Origin: Trebouxia sp. TZW2008
Lineage: Eukaryota; Chlorophyta; Trebouxiophyceae; Trebouxiales; Trebouxiaceae
Direction of reading: 5' to 3'
Assembly: GCA_002118135.1 (NCBI GenBank)
Contig: BDIU01000192.1
Span: 310,001 to 374,000 of the forward strand
DNA length: 64,000 bases
The position numbers and the translations under genes were made by a program. Numbering within the stretch: the first letter of the stretch is position 1; each line of letters begins with the position of its first letter. Below are positions 48,727 through 61,100 of this stretch, one piece after another. A model generated the notes under the pieces. It made no database searches and was not told where the DNA came from. It worked only from the letters and a program-made list of their open reading frames with translations.

Positions 48727-49475
48727 TGGTCTCCTTGGGCAAGGTTGACAGAAGCATGTGGTATAGAAGCACATGACTAGCGGAGCATTTTACAGCAATC
48801 TGGAAAGGTGTCTGGTCCCTTGATTGCACTAAGAATTGAAATAGTCAGTGCATCCAGAAGGTTTGCTGCAAAATGGCTGGTTTGGCAGTTGGAAGAGGAG
48901 ATAAAAAGGGGCTGAGTTATCAGGAATAGGTCAGCTGCAGCTTGGTGAATGCATTCACAGCAGCCAGGCAATGCAATACTTTGCAGAAATAAGCGCCACT
49001 CAGTACACTGCCACAAGCAGCAGACAATGACATGCGTCAGGAATGCAAAGCTAGAGCTGAAAACACTGTAAGTTGGCAGATGCAGTCAGCTACACATTCT
49101 GCAGATCAAATGTAAGCATGTGAATTGGAGCACGTTTCTCCAACAGACTTGTTCTACAGCGTCTGTGCCCCGCCGTATCAGATGTACATGATAGCTTGAG
49201 CACAGCTTTGCAGCTTTCAGGAGGATTGCTTGGGGTAAGTTAGGATACCCCGACTTCAAGTCAGGGACCCCCCCTTGCTCTTGTGTTGTTTGAACTTATT
49301 GCATTCAGTCAACACTATTTGCGCTGAAGCAAATCAGCTTTGCGATGGTGCGTGGCCAGACGCAACTGCGGAACAAGCCAGACACGACTGCGTCGATAGC
49401 GTCGCTTGCATTTCTGCAGGCTGCAATCAGCCGTTGCAGCTCACAGCGTTTCGGACCTGCGACGCGCCTTGACAA
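48727..49475. other. Intergenic region, alcohol dehydrogenase to PSTK
   Basis: About 750 bp without a recognisable gene. TGTAA occurs at 49067-49071. The part near 49350-49475 may be PSTK 5' UTR. Confidence 0.45.
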
Positions 49476-52400
49476 ATGAACCAGACAAAGCCCAATCAGC
49501 GCGCCAGAGCCTGCCTTCTTGTGCTCTGTGGACTGCCAGCAAGTGGCAAAACTGTCTTGAGCAGATTGATCGCCACGCACCTTGGCATGCATGCACCTGA
49601 GTTGAGCAAGCACAACATGCTTGTATCTCCGGGAGCGCTGAAGGCCAAAATGCTCGATAACACGCTTCCTGGGGTTTGGGACACAGTCTGTCAAGTGCTC
49701 TCGTTCGATGACTATGAAGCAGGTGGAGGCAAAAGTAGCCTTTGTAGCGTATAGTTGTTGCTATTGCACACTGAGTATCTGTTTTGTACTGCAGCAGAGC
49801 ATATGAACCTGAGAGCTGCCAAATCAGAATCAGACTTCAATCCTGCAACATGGAAGGTAACATCACGAAGCCTCTGCCTAGGCTTTTGCAGCATTTAATG
49901 CTTACCACCCCTTATGTTTCCCCGCACAATCACGGTGTATCATCATCATACGTTGTCAGCTGGCCTTGTCTTTGCAAAGTATATGAACATACGCCAAACA
50001 CATAAATTCCAACGTTTGAGCCAAACATCAACACTTAGCACTCTGCATTTGCATCGCTTCTTGCACATTTCCAGGCAGGCTTTACTTTCTTGGTCAGCCG
50101 GCTGCCACTCCATCTGGATGCACACGCTAGCTGCACATAGTACCAAACATGAACAGGTCACACATATTGTATTGGTCACACAGTCTGGAAGCGCCATTGT
50201 TAGGCAAAACATGTTGCCAGTACATGGTGTCAGCATTCAGTTTCTCAGCTGACTTGCTTATAAGTGTTTGCAGGAAGCCAGGGGCTCAGCGATAGACAGG
50301 GTTGAGGCGCATTTGCAAGCTGCATCAGCTCAATCTGGTGCATACCATCTGATCATTGTTGATGACAATATGTACTACAGGTAAGCAGGATCACTGCTTT
50401 GCTGCTACTTGCAGCACGCAATATGCCTTGTGTACCTGCTCACAACTGATCACAAAGTACCAAATGCCTTTGCACCCTGACTCCATGAAGCAGTTGTCAC
50501 CATGCTTGCATTGCTTCTTGCTGTCAAACTATGCATGCAGTCTCAGACTCAGTTGATTTACATGCTTTGGTCAATCTATTTCCCTTATTGCAACTAAATT
50601 AGCAAAGGAGCATTGCACTGCTACAGCACATACGGCTGAGGTCCATTCACAAAAACGCAGTTTCAAAGGTGACAGGAGTGACTGTCAAATGTTGCCAAGT
50701 GGTTTGCATGCTGGGTCTGCAAGCGAGCATTTTGGCGCTTCACTCTGGCAACATGAAGACGTATGTCCAAAGCGCATGCCTTGCTATGCTTCAGGAGCAT
50801 GAGGTACAGCTGTGTACAGCTAGCGCGCAAACATCAAGCAGCCTACATCCAACTGTACATACGGGTTCCCTTGAGAGTAGCTCTGCAAAGAAATGCTCTA
50901 CGACCACTGCCACACAGAGTGCCAGACAGCGTCATGCATCGCATGGCTAGCTTGCTTGAGCAGCCAAATGCTGATAAGCATGCATGGGAGGCCAACACTA
51001 TTGTGTTGGAAAGCGCCTGCTGGGAGAACAATAGCTGGTGTGGCATCATGTCTTATGCTTCTGCATATGGTTCAATGCTGTCAGATGCCATTTGCAGTAG
51101 TGTGCCCATGAGCTACAAGTCATTTCGCGGAATTATTGCTTGGGGTGCACCATTGAAGCAACATTGTCTGTGGTGCCTGAGTCACGGTAGAATGACACTG
51201 TGTAACACTTCTTGCTGTTGGCATGACAGCAACTGTCAGGCATGCTAAAAGCATGCGTCTTGACATCAGTCTCCAGATGTCATGATGCAACGATTCACAT
51301 TGGTTTCTGTTGCAGTGTTGAGGTGTGTCAGCAAATCTTGACGAGGTGGCAAGGCCCAGCAGTGCCGCCTGTTGACCCAGCAGAAGCTGAACAGGCCAGG
51401 CAAGCCAGCCAAGACGCCACACAGGCCAGCCTTGTGCACCAACTGGACCTCTTCTGCAGGAAGGAGGTGTCACATGCCATGCAGCAGCTCATGTCTCATC
51501 AGGCAAGTGTACAGAAAATGTCGCATGCAATGCCCTCTTGGAACTGATCTGCAGGAGGGAAGTGTCACATGCCATGCAGCAGCTCGTGTCTCAGCAGGCA
51601 AGCTTGTTTTACAGGTTGCTACACGCCATGCAGCAGCTCAACTTGCATGACGGTCGCCCTGATACATCATGCAAAGTCAAGCATCATCAAGTTTGAGCTG
51701 TACTACAACTTGCTTGCATTGTAGCTTGGTCAAATCTTGAGTCCTTGACATCAGACACCATGCAGCAGCTCAAATCCCTGTAGGCAAGTGCTGGTAAGTG
51801 TTGCACGCTATGCAAGAGCTCAACTCTGAGCAGAAAGTGGTCACATGCCATGCAGCAGCTCAAATCACATAATGCAAGGATTTTCCAGAATATGCCACAT
51901 GCCATGCAACAGGTCAAGTCTCAGCATGCAAGTGCTTTTGCGAATGTTTCACATGCCACGCCAAGGCGATCATTTTCAGACAACACGTGCCAGCAGATCA
52001 AGTCATGGCAGACAATCGCTGGACATTCTTCAACATGTGCTTGTCAAATTTGAGCTGCTGCTAGGCAATTGCACGTCTTGCTTGTCAGGCCTGACTTGCT
52101 GCCAGGCCTTCCCTGCTGAGAAATGCATTGCTCCCAAGAAGCAGCAGGAACTTCGGCAAGCACGTGTTAGCACATACCAGGGACTTGCTTGAACCTCAGC
52201 CGGCAAGAGAGGATGTCACATCTTATACACGTGCTCAAAGACTAGCAAGCAGACGTGACCAAGCTCTGTGTGACAAACAGATCTCACAGTCTCTTCACTG
52301 AGGTTGAAGTATGCAGTGTACAAGTTGGGTTGTGAGACTGGTCATCAGCGTGTGCTGCATGCTTGCAGGCTACGACAAAGAAGCAGATGTCTGACTTGTG

Positions 52401-52722
52401 ATCAGTGTGTACTGCATGCATGCTTGCAGGCTATGACAAAACAGCAGATGTCTGACTCATGACCAGTGTGTACAGCATGCAAGCTTGCAGTCTAAGACAA
52501 AACAGCACATGGCTCGCTTGTGATCAGTGTGTGCAACATGCATACTTGCAGGCTATGACAAAACAGCAGATGGCTGACACTGCCCAGCATCTCAATGCAC
52601 AGAAGCAAGCAGCTTTATCAGCACTGAAAGCGGCGACAGCACCACAGCTTCAGAGTGTGTACAAGCAACAGCAGGAGGCCTTCAGACATGCAACAGCACA
52701 GACTGTGACCAAGAAAGTGTGA
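49476..52722 (+). CDS. PSTK: L-seryl-tRNA(Sec) kinase
   Basis: Six exons: 49476-49722, 49795-49856, 50274-50380, 50795-51037, 51316-51502 and 52552-52722 (1017 nt, 338 residues; human PSTK 348), all in phase. The N-terminus has a kinase P-loop (GLPASGKT, residues 19-26), then SFDDYE, a Walker B-like region with IIVDDNMYYRSMRY, and the family-typical QLYIRVPLRVALQRNALRP and EQPNADKHAWEANT. PSTK phosphorylates Ser-tRNA(Sec), the step before SepSecS makes selenocysteyl-tRNA, so the organism should make selenoproteins. Exon 5 ends at a GC donor (CAG/GCAAGT). The donor of exon 4 (GTGTGG) is weak. Exon 5 has downstream echoes and exon 6 upstream echoes. Confidence 0.9.
51535..51980 (+). repeat. Echo array of PSTK exon 5 donor side with GC donors
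   Basis: The exon 5 end (SHAMQQLMSHQ) recurs after the true end at 51502. Clear copies end at 51597, 51783, about 51873 and 51927, and partial ones lie near 51650 and 51830. Several keep the GCAAG that follows the real exon, so the GC donor was copied with the exon edge. Confidence 0.8.
52369..52551 (+). repeat. Three 61-bp echoes of PSTK exon 6 acceptor side
   Basis: Copies of intron tail plus exon 6 start (AMTKQQM) begin at 52369, 52430 and 52491. The real exon begins at 52552, so spacing is exactly 61 bp each time. Identity is high. Each ends its exon-like part in a stop or drift into ATCAGTGTGT. Confidence 0.9.
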
Positions 52723-53842
52723 CCTTTGGTCTTATGATCACTACAACTGGCAGGGCCACCATTTTAGACAGAAGATCTGGCTGTCTACAAAAAAGGTCAG
52801 CTGTGCGGTTTCGTCCACTTCTTTTTGTGGCGTATGGGACGCCAGTGCATGACTGCATGCTGTTGCGACTTTGAGAAGTGAGCATGCCATGCAACTTTGC
52901 AACTGACCATGCCATGCAACTTTGCAACTGACCATGCCATGCCATGCAGTTTGTTCCTTGTGCAATGCGTGATCCTGTTTGTTGACTGTCAGCACCCACC
53001 GCGGCATGCAGCGGTGCCTGCAGATGCGCTGTAATTGATACTTTCACTGAACAGGGCTCTTCTTTTTCAGGCGTAAAAGGTGGCGTGCAGTAGAGATAGA
53101 GATGTTGAGACGCTGACAGCAGCCTAGCAACCATGTTGAAGCAGGTTTCTTGGAGGCCAAGTCCTGAAAACATCCAGATCCATGTAAGCAATGTCATATA
53201 CAGCATTGCCAGGTCATTTTAACACATCCTCGATAATCTTGCTGTTGTCAAGACAAATGTTGCCAAATTGCACATAATGCTACAAACTCTTGATTTACGT
53301 CAATGCATAAGTTTGTGATCTTGAGTTTTTTCAAACGTGAAGCATTTCCCTAGCATGCATGTGCGAGCCTTACAGCTGCACCTTGGACACGGATGTTCGT
53401 GCAGCGGCCAGACAATAGGAAGCTGTGCTTTACCACAGCCTGTGCAAGCGTCGTAGCACAGTCCATGGCCTGCCAGTTGCACTGCATGCTATGACGTAAA
53501 CACGTGCATGACAGGATTTTGTATTGTGAAGAAGAACGCAAGCTCGTGCATTTTGCTTCAGACAACTGCAGTGAAGGTTGGTGGGTCCGCTGATATCGGG
53601 CGCTGAGCCGTGGTGAAGGCCCGCCCTTGGCAGGATCCGGAAGCGCAGACTACTTTGACTCCTTTGGCGCACCTGCTGTTCATGCTCGAAGTTTGACGAA
53701 GTATAGATCCTGTTCTCACCTTTGGTCGGTTAAACTTTGTCAGGTGCAAAATTGTGTCGGATCTGCCTTGAACAGAGCTGGAACTGCGTCGGATCGCATT
53801 CGATCTGCTCCAGCCGCGCTTGGGCGAGCACAGCAGCACATC
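52723..53842. other. Intergenic region, PSTK to PI-PLC-like gene
   Basis: About 1.1 kb. It includes a short tandem repeat of CATGCCATGCAACTTTGCAA at 52885-52950. Small ORFs are present but none is convincing. It must contain the promoter of the next gene. Confidence 0.45.
52885..52952 (+). repeat. Short tandem repeat, ~26-bp unit
   Basis: CATGCCATGCAACTTTGCAA with a short spacer, repeated about 2.5 times, ending in CATGCCATGCCATGCAG. Confidence 0.7.
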
Positions 53843-56800
53843 ATGTCGTCGGTCGTCGAGGCCGTGCTATTTGTCGCTGTCTCGCTCATCTCGGCGGCGA
53901 CTTGCTCTCAGCTTCGCCTGAATGAAGCGCAGGTCTGTACTGCGTTTGTCATGCATGTTCCGCATGTCGGATGCTCCGCCGATTGCTTGTTCAGCCAGCG
54001 GGACTTGCAGCACGCTTCAACGGTTGGTTATTGCACAGGTCGTCGGCACACATAACAGTTACCATTTGGCCCCTCCACAAGCGATCCAGGATCTTGCGTG
54101 GAACCCGCTGGTCGATGCTGTGGCAGCATCGTACGCGCAATCAGCCGTCAATACCACCCAATACAACCACCTAAGCTTGTATGACCAACTAGATATAGGT
54201 CAGCATTAATGACAATGCATGGGCTGTCACTTGCAAAGCTGTGCATGCAGTGCATTGCCGATAGCACCTCTGTACATGCTTGAACGCTTGCGAGTCACTC
54301 ACAACAGATGCAAAGCAGCTCACAATCCTGACTGTCAAATGCAAGCAATCATGCCAGCAGCAAGGCCACTAGCATTGTTCAATGGCTGTAGACGTAACAT
54401 GTGTGTCTCTTTGCGCAAAGCCAACATGATTTTCAGGGCTATTTCGCTATGTTATAGATTGCCTGAAGCTGATGGACACATAGTCAATGCCACTGTGTGG
54501 CACAACCTCCCAGCGGTTGAAGCATGGATGAATCGTCTTTTCTGCGCAAGCATGTGAAAGTCTTCCTGTTTGCTTGGCACTGCAGGTGTCAGAAGCGTCG
54601 AGATTGACATATATCCTGATCCATCGGGCAGTACCTATGACCAATCCGTTGCTCTTCAGCTAGCAGGGGTTAGTGGATGGCAGAACAACTCAGGCCTTCA
54701 AGCTCCTGGCTTTAAGGTAAATTCATCATTCCCATCTGATGCAAGGTGCAAAACTTGAGCTTGCATGAGCTTGTAGCATGCTGGATATCTGCTCACTGGT
54801 GGTTGGCAGGGGCTTGCAACCGTCACTACAAATAAGCAAAAGAGGGGGGGGAGGAAGTAGCCTAGTGCAATTTATGCATGTATACCGCAACCTAATGGCT
54901 TGGCAGCTGCCCTTGCTCTTAGCCAGAGAGCAGAATGACACTCATATTGCTGCTCTTTTACTCTTTTCAACAGTGTAGATGACTATGCATATGAAAGGGA
55001 GCCGCACATATGCGTCGCTCTGTCAGCAGACTCGTTACCTCAGCAAAAGCAGCATACTTCAGTGAAGTTGCCTCAAAATGGTGATGAGATTGTGTTTTCT
55101 GCAGAAATCTGGATTTGATACAGCCAACATTTAGCAGGCAGCTGACGCATTGTGTTGCAATTGCAGGTGATGCATGTGCCTGACATTGATTTTGGGTCCA
55201 CATGCCTCAACTTCACTAGTTGTATGGGGCTCATCCAAGCATGGCATCAAGATAATCCAGGTCATTTTCCATTGACCCTCTTCCTCAACCAAAAGGTGGA
55301 TGGGCTTGCGAGCTACCTGGGAGACGAAGGGTCAACTTTGTTGACTGCGGTCATGTCGACGTCCACCACTCCTGGACCTGACACGTGAGACCTGTTGGCT
55401 AATCAAGCCTTGCGCTTTTCTGCTTTTGCAAAGGGTTTCTAACATTCCTGGCGATCGTGTACGCATTATTGTTGCTGCTTCCTGTCATTCACCATGCTAG
55501 CATGCAGAGCTTTTCATGTCATGTGACCATGTTGCTGCTGCTATCTGTCGTCCATCATGCATTGCAAATGTTGTCCTACGTGGGTATCAGTCATGTTTGA
55601 TTATTGTGTGCACAAAGTGCAGAGCTGGCAAGGCTGAGCGTGACCATTGCCAATCTTCAACAGGATTTGTCATCACTAGTCAGCAGCTGCCCAACTGGCT
55701 TGAGCAAAGCTATGTATGTAATTCATTACCCAGTGTTCCGTGATGCTCAGAACAAGCCAGCCTGGCAAGACAAGACTTGTGCCACTAACACCAAGCACCC
55801 TTGCTGGAAAGTGTAGACATTGTCAGTACTCACCAGTGTTCACTGTTCAGGTATATCACGGTGCCGCCATTTGATGACACCAGCTACAACCAGATTGAGA
55901 CTCAGATATTGACCTTCTTCAACAGGAGCGACATTGTGACCCCAGATGAAGTGCGGGGAAGCTACTCCACACTATCACAGGCTGTGTTGCAAAACACAAG
56001 GTATGCAATGTCTCTGCATTTGGAATGGCTGATTGACATCGGCAGATCTTAGCTGTTGCCCAAAAGTTGATGTCCTGTGGCCAGGCAGACTCATGTTGCC
56101 ATCAGCACACAAAACATCTTTACATTCTGCTGCACTGCCCATTCATGTCTCGCAATTCCTGACAAGGTTAATGACATTGTTGCACTAGCTCTGCAGTTCA
56201 AGTCACAGTGGACCAAGTTGACTGTTATTGGACCGCATTAACTTGATGTCAGTCTGGTTAAACAGTTCACATCAATACATGATGATTCTGGGCAAAATAA
56301 ATCTTGAGGCAGCTCACTGTTGTTATATGCAGCCAGCAGGGTCACAGCACTTCATCAGTCAGCTTCTGTATGTTGTCATTGACACTGTCTTGTAAGGCTT
56401 TGCAGTGCTGGGTACCATGGACCAGGTTGGCCATTACTAGACTCTGTCAGAGGCCAAAATTTTGCTTGTCTGGACGCCAGAAAGTGAAAATTTTCAATTG
56501 AATGACTCTGTATACTGGCTTTGCAGCGCTGGGTACAATGGACCAGGCTGGCCTTTGCTAGACACTCTTAGAGGACGAATCTTCCTTGTCTGGACGCCAG
56601 AAAGTGATGGCGGCTACCTGGGTCTGCACCCGAATCTGGCAGGCGCTTTGTGTTGGGTCAGTGGTGTTGATGGCAACTCTGGTGACAATGGAGGCACCAC
56701 AGCCACAGACCCAGCAATTGTGTTCATCCAGACCTATGAGACGCTTTCTTGGAGCTCTCCTGTCACTGCAAGAGAGATTTCGTCCTTCAATAAGAAGGTG

Positions 56801-58153
56801 CCCTGCTGAGCGCTTGACTGTAGAGTAATAGACTTGGGGTTCAGTTCATGTTTGGTATCTCAGAACTTTGCTTGCACTCTACATTTGGGCATCGGTGCGC
56901 CCCTGTGCCGTCTGTGCTGCAGGTGATGTGTGTCGATTTGACCGTGGTGGTAATGCTTATGCGTGCTGACAAGTGGCATCCTTGTCATGGCTATAGCAGC
57001 ATGTTTAATTGACATCTAGCATTGCACGCAGTGACTGTGATTTTGATGCGATATCTGGTGGAATCACTTATCAATACCATAGCATCGTGGGTGTCTTCAA
57101 TGGAACCCACTGCCCTCAGGTCTTGTTTCTCATTCTTTGCGGCATTTCAGCCAAGCATTCACCTTTCGCAGATCGCCTAGTGCAGCATACATGCTAGAGA
57201 GTCAGGGAACACTTGCTACATGACAATTAGCTTTGCTGAAGACTGTCTTCATCGACGTGAAGCTTGCTTTTTGAGCCACTTTACCCAGCTTGCATGTGCT
57301 GCAGATTGCCCAGCGCAGCACACGCGCTAGAGAGCTAGTGAATGCTGGCTACATGACTATCAGTTTTGTGGATGAGGACTGTAATGAAGCTAGGTATAAC
57401 TACACAAACCGACGGGACTCCTTGACAGCAGCTGGCTCCCAGATACTCAAGACCAACTTCCCCACCCCTCCTACATTCTTTCCATCCAATTTCACGGTAT
57501 GCATTCTCATCTGCCACTGTTCCTGTTGTTGCATAACATGCATCAAGTAATATCACAACCCCTACATTCTGTCAGAGAAGCTCCTGGGATATGCATTACA
57601 TGCAAATGGCTCCTTTTGACCGCAGTTAGAGGTAAGATGCATTTCACTGCTCATATGTGATGCATGCCATACACTTGCCTGCCCATACATGCTTGCATGC
57701 AGGACATTGTCCAGTGGACAGTTGATGCAAAGCGTGCTAAACGCAGATGGCTCCATTTGACAGCAGATACAAAGCCGCATTGCACTTGGCTGCTAATGCA
57801 TGCTGCATTTTACAGGCAAACTAGTGCTCAATCAGCAGAGTACGCTATGCATGTCACAAGCAGTTGATGTTCACTATGTCAAACGCAGTTGGCTCCCTTT
57901 GACAGCCATGTAGGGGTGTCATACAGTCCTCTGCTTGCGCATGTTGCACGCAAAGCACAGTTCAACCAGTAGTTGACACAAGTTGCGTCACTTGCAGATG
58001 GCTCCCTTTGATAGTAACCTAGGGGCGCGTTGCAATCCAGTCAACACCCAAAACAGTACTACCCCAGCTGCAGACGGCAAGACGACGGCCACATATTGCT
58101 CGGTGACAGATCTACAGCCAGCAAGCACTGCATCAATGGCCACAGCTGGATGA
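53843..58153 (+). CDS. Secreted PI-PLC-like phosphodiesterase (Ca2+-dependent PLC-C1 type)
   Basis: Eight exons: 53843-53932, 54039-54198, 54586-54716, 55167-55384, 55851-56000, 56527-56797, 57305-57496 and 57998-58153 (1368 nt, 455 residues), all in phase. A signal peptide opens the protein (VLFVAVSLISAATC). The catalytic-barrel start is clear: VVGTHNSYH (His35), DQLDIGVRSVEIDIYPDP, and later PDIDFGSTCLNF, LTLFLNQK, DIVTPDEVRG, GRIFLVWTPES and FVDEDCNEARYN. The layout fits the bacterial/algal calcium-dependent phosphoinositide phospholipase C family, which cleaves phosphodiesters outside the cell or in the secretory path; the substrate here is unknown. The donor of exon 6 (GTGCCC) is poor and needs RNA support. 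Exons 6, 7 and 8 have upstream echoes. Confidence 0.85.
55730..55800 (-). repeat. Dispersed repeat family A, copy 4 (inverted)
   Basis: GCTCAGAACAAGCCAGCCTGG, CAAGACAAGACTTGTGCCAC and ACACC form the reverse complement of the family A core, in an intron of the PI-PLC-like gene. Confidence 0.7.
56390..56526 (+). repeat. Echo of PI-PLC-like exon 6 acceptor side
   Basis: A 121-bp unit. GGCTTTGCAG followed at 56406 by exon-like sequence (GCTGGGTACCATGGACCAGG) through CTTGTCTGGACGCCAGAAAG, before the true exon at 56527. About 95 nt of exon are copied. Confidence 0.85.
57160..57304 (+). repeat. Echo of PI-PLC-like exon 7 acceptor side
   Basis: TTTCGCAG then exon-like sequence from 57172, 133 bp before the true start at 57305. 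About 80 nt are copied (GCATACATGCTAGAGAG versus GCACACGCGCTAGAGAG). Confidence 0.8.
57598..57935 (+). repeat. Echo array of PI-PLC-like exon 8 acceptor side (three copies)
   Basis: Copies of the exon 8 start (ATGGCTCCCTTTGA) begin at 57605, 57747 and 57889, exactly 142 bp apart. The real start is 57998. The last two keep CGCAG. Confidence 0.85.
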
Positions 58154-61100
58154 ACGTCCACAGCTGCAACAGAGCTAGTAGCTGCAGCTAGCTAGCATTG
58201 GATCAGTTGCCTGTGAGAGCGTTCTTAGCTGTGGCAGAGCCAGCAGTCAAAGATAGCCAGGCTGCTGCCACCTTTTGTTTGGCAGCAGATACATGACTAG
58301 CTCAAACAACAGCAAGCGCCACAGCTGCAGCAACCGCAGACGTGGTTTTATAGTTGAGCTTCCTCCTGCTTGTAGTCAACTCAATTACTTGGCGCATTCT
58401 ACGCTGTCAAGCTTCAAGAGATGTCATGTACAACAGTGAACAGATGGCTTATGGCAGCAAATTTGAGATTTTCAAGCAACGAGGCAAAATAAAGGAGGAA
58501 AATGAGGCAGAATAAAGGAGGAAAATGGACGCCAAGCCTGGGCTGCAACTTGCAAGAAGTCAAAGAACACGCCCTGTCTTCACAACAGGGTAGACAGCCA
58601 TCTCTGGTCATTGCAGATATCTTGTGCTGCATTTGACATGTCTGGTCCAGGTTCAGTATGTGTTGAAATTGCTCTATCAGAGATACGATTGCAGACATGC
58701 TTCTTGTATGCGATTTCATTCTGTGCATCAAACTCTGAGTCCCCTTGCTCAACTTCATTTGCTTCGAAGCATATACTCCCCTAGTATGTTAGTAGAGCTT
58801 TGTATGCAGCCTTGCGTACACGTGATTTCAATGCGTGACTTCCATGCGCACAGAGGCAGCTTTGTGTTCATGCTGTTGGGTGTTGGTGATTCTGCAATTG
58901 TACAAACACCTGTGGCATTCACTTGTGTGTGTAGGATTGCTTTTGTCCTGACGGATGCATAGGCACCGATTTTCTGCGTGTATAATGCTTCCGGGTGTGT
59001 TGTTCAAGTCCATGTATGCAGCACGAGTCAATGTAATGTCAATGTCAATGTGTCACGAGTCCACGCGCAAAATCCACAAGCGGCTTTTCAATTTTGCAGA
59101 CATCATGCAAAGGAAAGCGCAAATCAAATGAACACGCTGCTGTCACAGGCAACATCAAAACACAGCCTGTTTGAAGGATTCAAGGCACTGGATTGCAGCT
59201 CCTACACAGACACTGTATAAATTGCCAATATGGCATCAATTGACATCAGTTGCACAACGTTCGCAAGCTGGATATCATCGAAAGCTCCTAACAGCAATCA
59301 CTGCCAGCTCCGCAACATGTTGATTAATGGTCAATGTTGACAGAAGGCACTACTGTTGCTTCTGTTGACTCAAAGGCTCCCATTATGACGCCTGATGACG
59401 TTAAATTAGTTTTCTTTTCCTGCATCCATCACAAAGTGCATCAGGCAAATCGCAAATGTTGACAAGTATTATATGCGAGTCGCAAAGAGAGTTTTCTTCC
59501 GAATTGGGCGTGTCCAGAGACCCGAGCCCCTTCTACAATTTAGCAACGACCTGGTAAACGGCTGATGTTTTGAAAAAAACTACCGTTGCCGATCGTTGCC
59601 TGAACACTGGTCCAGTCACGTGGTCAGTCTCGTTCCTTGGTCGCAGGTCGTCAAATCGAACTTGACTTGAAACCGTGAGATCGAACTTGACCTTTTAGCC
59701 TCAGTCCAGTGCGATGTGAACCTGTATGCCACATCAAAGTATGAAATCAATTGTGTGACAAAGTGCCTCTATAAATGCCAACATCAATTTCGAGGGAGCT
59801 GAGAGTATGGGTCACTGCGAGACCCTAGGTTTTCGATACTTTGGATTCCCAGCCTCTGGGCGTTGATGAGTTGGCAAGCTTTGCTCTGTGCTAGAATCAA
59901 AGCTGGAATATGTATGTTGGGGCGGTCACACGCTGCAATGTTGCATGTGACAGCATTTGAGTGGCAGGCCTTGCACTTACATCCTGAAATCGAGCCGATT
60001 ACCTTAAATTGACCCAAGGACTATGCAAGCACTCGTGCAATTAGCTTCCCGCATGGCCTTTGTGCATGGGTGAGTGTGTCGCAGTCTACATCTGAGTAAC
60101 TTTTAACAAGTCATGACAGGTGTATGACAAGTCATTACACACAAATTTACCCAATTTGACACACAATGATCTTTACAGTAATGATGCTTCTGCCAATCGC
60201 TTAGATGCAAAGTGCATTTACAGCTGCCACAACAAACTTCAAGCCTCAATTGGCACAGCTCAAAAGGCATAGGTCTTAGTGTCAGGGCTACAGCTGGATG
60301 ACTGATCTATGCATTGCCACGGCAGCTTTATTGCAAAGCTCAGATGGTGATTGCTGCAGCCTTCAAGATTGTATCAGACCACTGTTCAGCCCAATTTAAA
60401 GCAATTTGCCCATGCAGGCAATTGTGCGCTGCTATGGTCAATAAGGCGTGTGAGAGGACATGACCAACAGGGCTGAGCAACAAACTGCTGTGTTGCCACA
60501 GCTCTGACCCTCTATCAAGAAGCATGGACGTTAGGCACCATGCTCTGGCTGCTGATATGATCTCAGCCATACCATACATACAGATTATGACTGAGCAACA
60601 CGTCAGCATTCCCTACCGCGTTAGAGTGCAGCTTGTGTGTGATTAAAAGCAATAGGCAGAGTGACAAGCTTCGTGCTTCTCATCAGTCAGTCTGGTGTGC
60701 CAAACAAATGCAATGATAAGTATTGCCGTGTAGCATAAACCTTGCCTTGCATGCACAGAAATTTGGTGCATGCACATTGCAGTGAAGGTAATGGCACTTT
60801 TGACAATAGCTGCAAAGCTTATCAAGACTTGACCTTTTACTGCTGTCAGATGTCTTGGTGTGACTGAAGCAATTGATGCAGTCTTTACCCTTTAAAGAAA
60901 TTTTCCGTGGTGGAATAGACGCGTGCCATCCCTCCATGCAACCTACATCATTGACATCAATGTCAGCCTTCCATATTAATATTAGCAATGCAGATTGGGC
61001 CACTCGTGACTAAGCTTGCTTGCTGGGAGAGCAGTGTCCTTCATGCACATCATGTGTCAAACGGAGCAGTGGTCTGCGAAATAAGTCTGTGTGTCTGCAC

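Noticed and set aside
52369..52551. CRISPR-like regularly spaced repeats (61-bp spacing)
   Set aside because: The units are copies of a splice acceptor and exon start in a nuclear gene, without unique spacers.
55604..55740. Possible extra PI-PLC exon (open stretch with LARLSVTIANLQQDL)
   Set aside because: Exon 4 (phase 2) joins directly to 55851 in frame and the family alignment is continuous. An insertion here is not needed.
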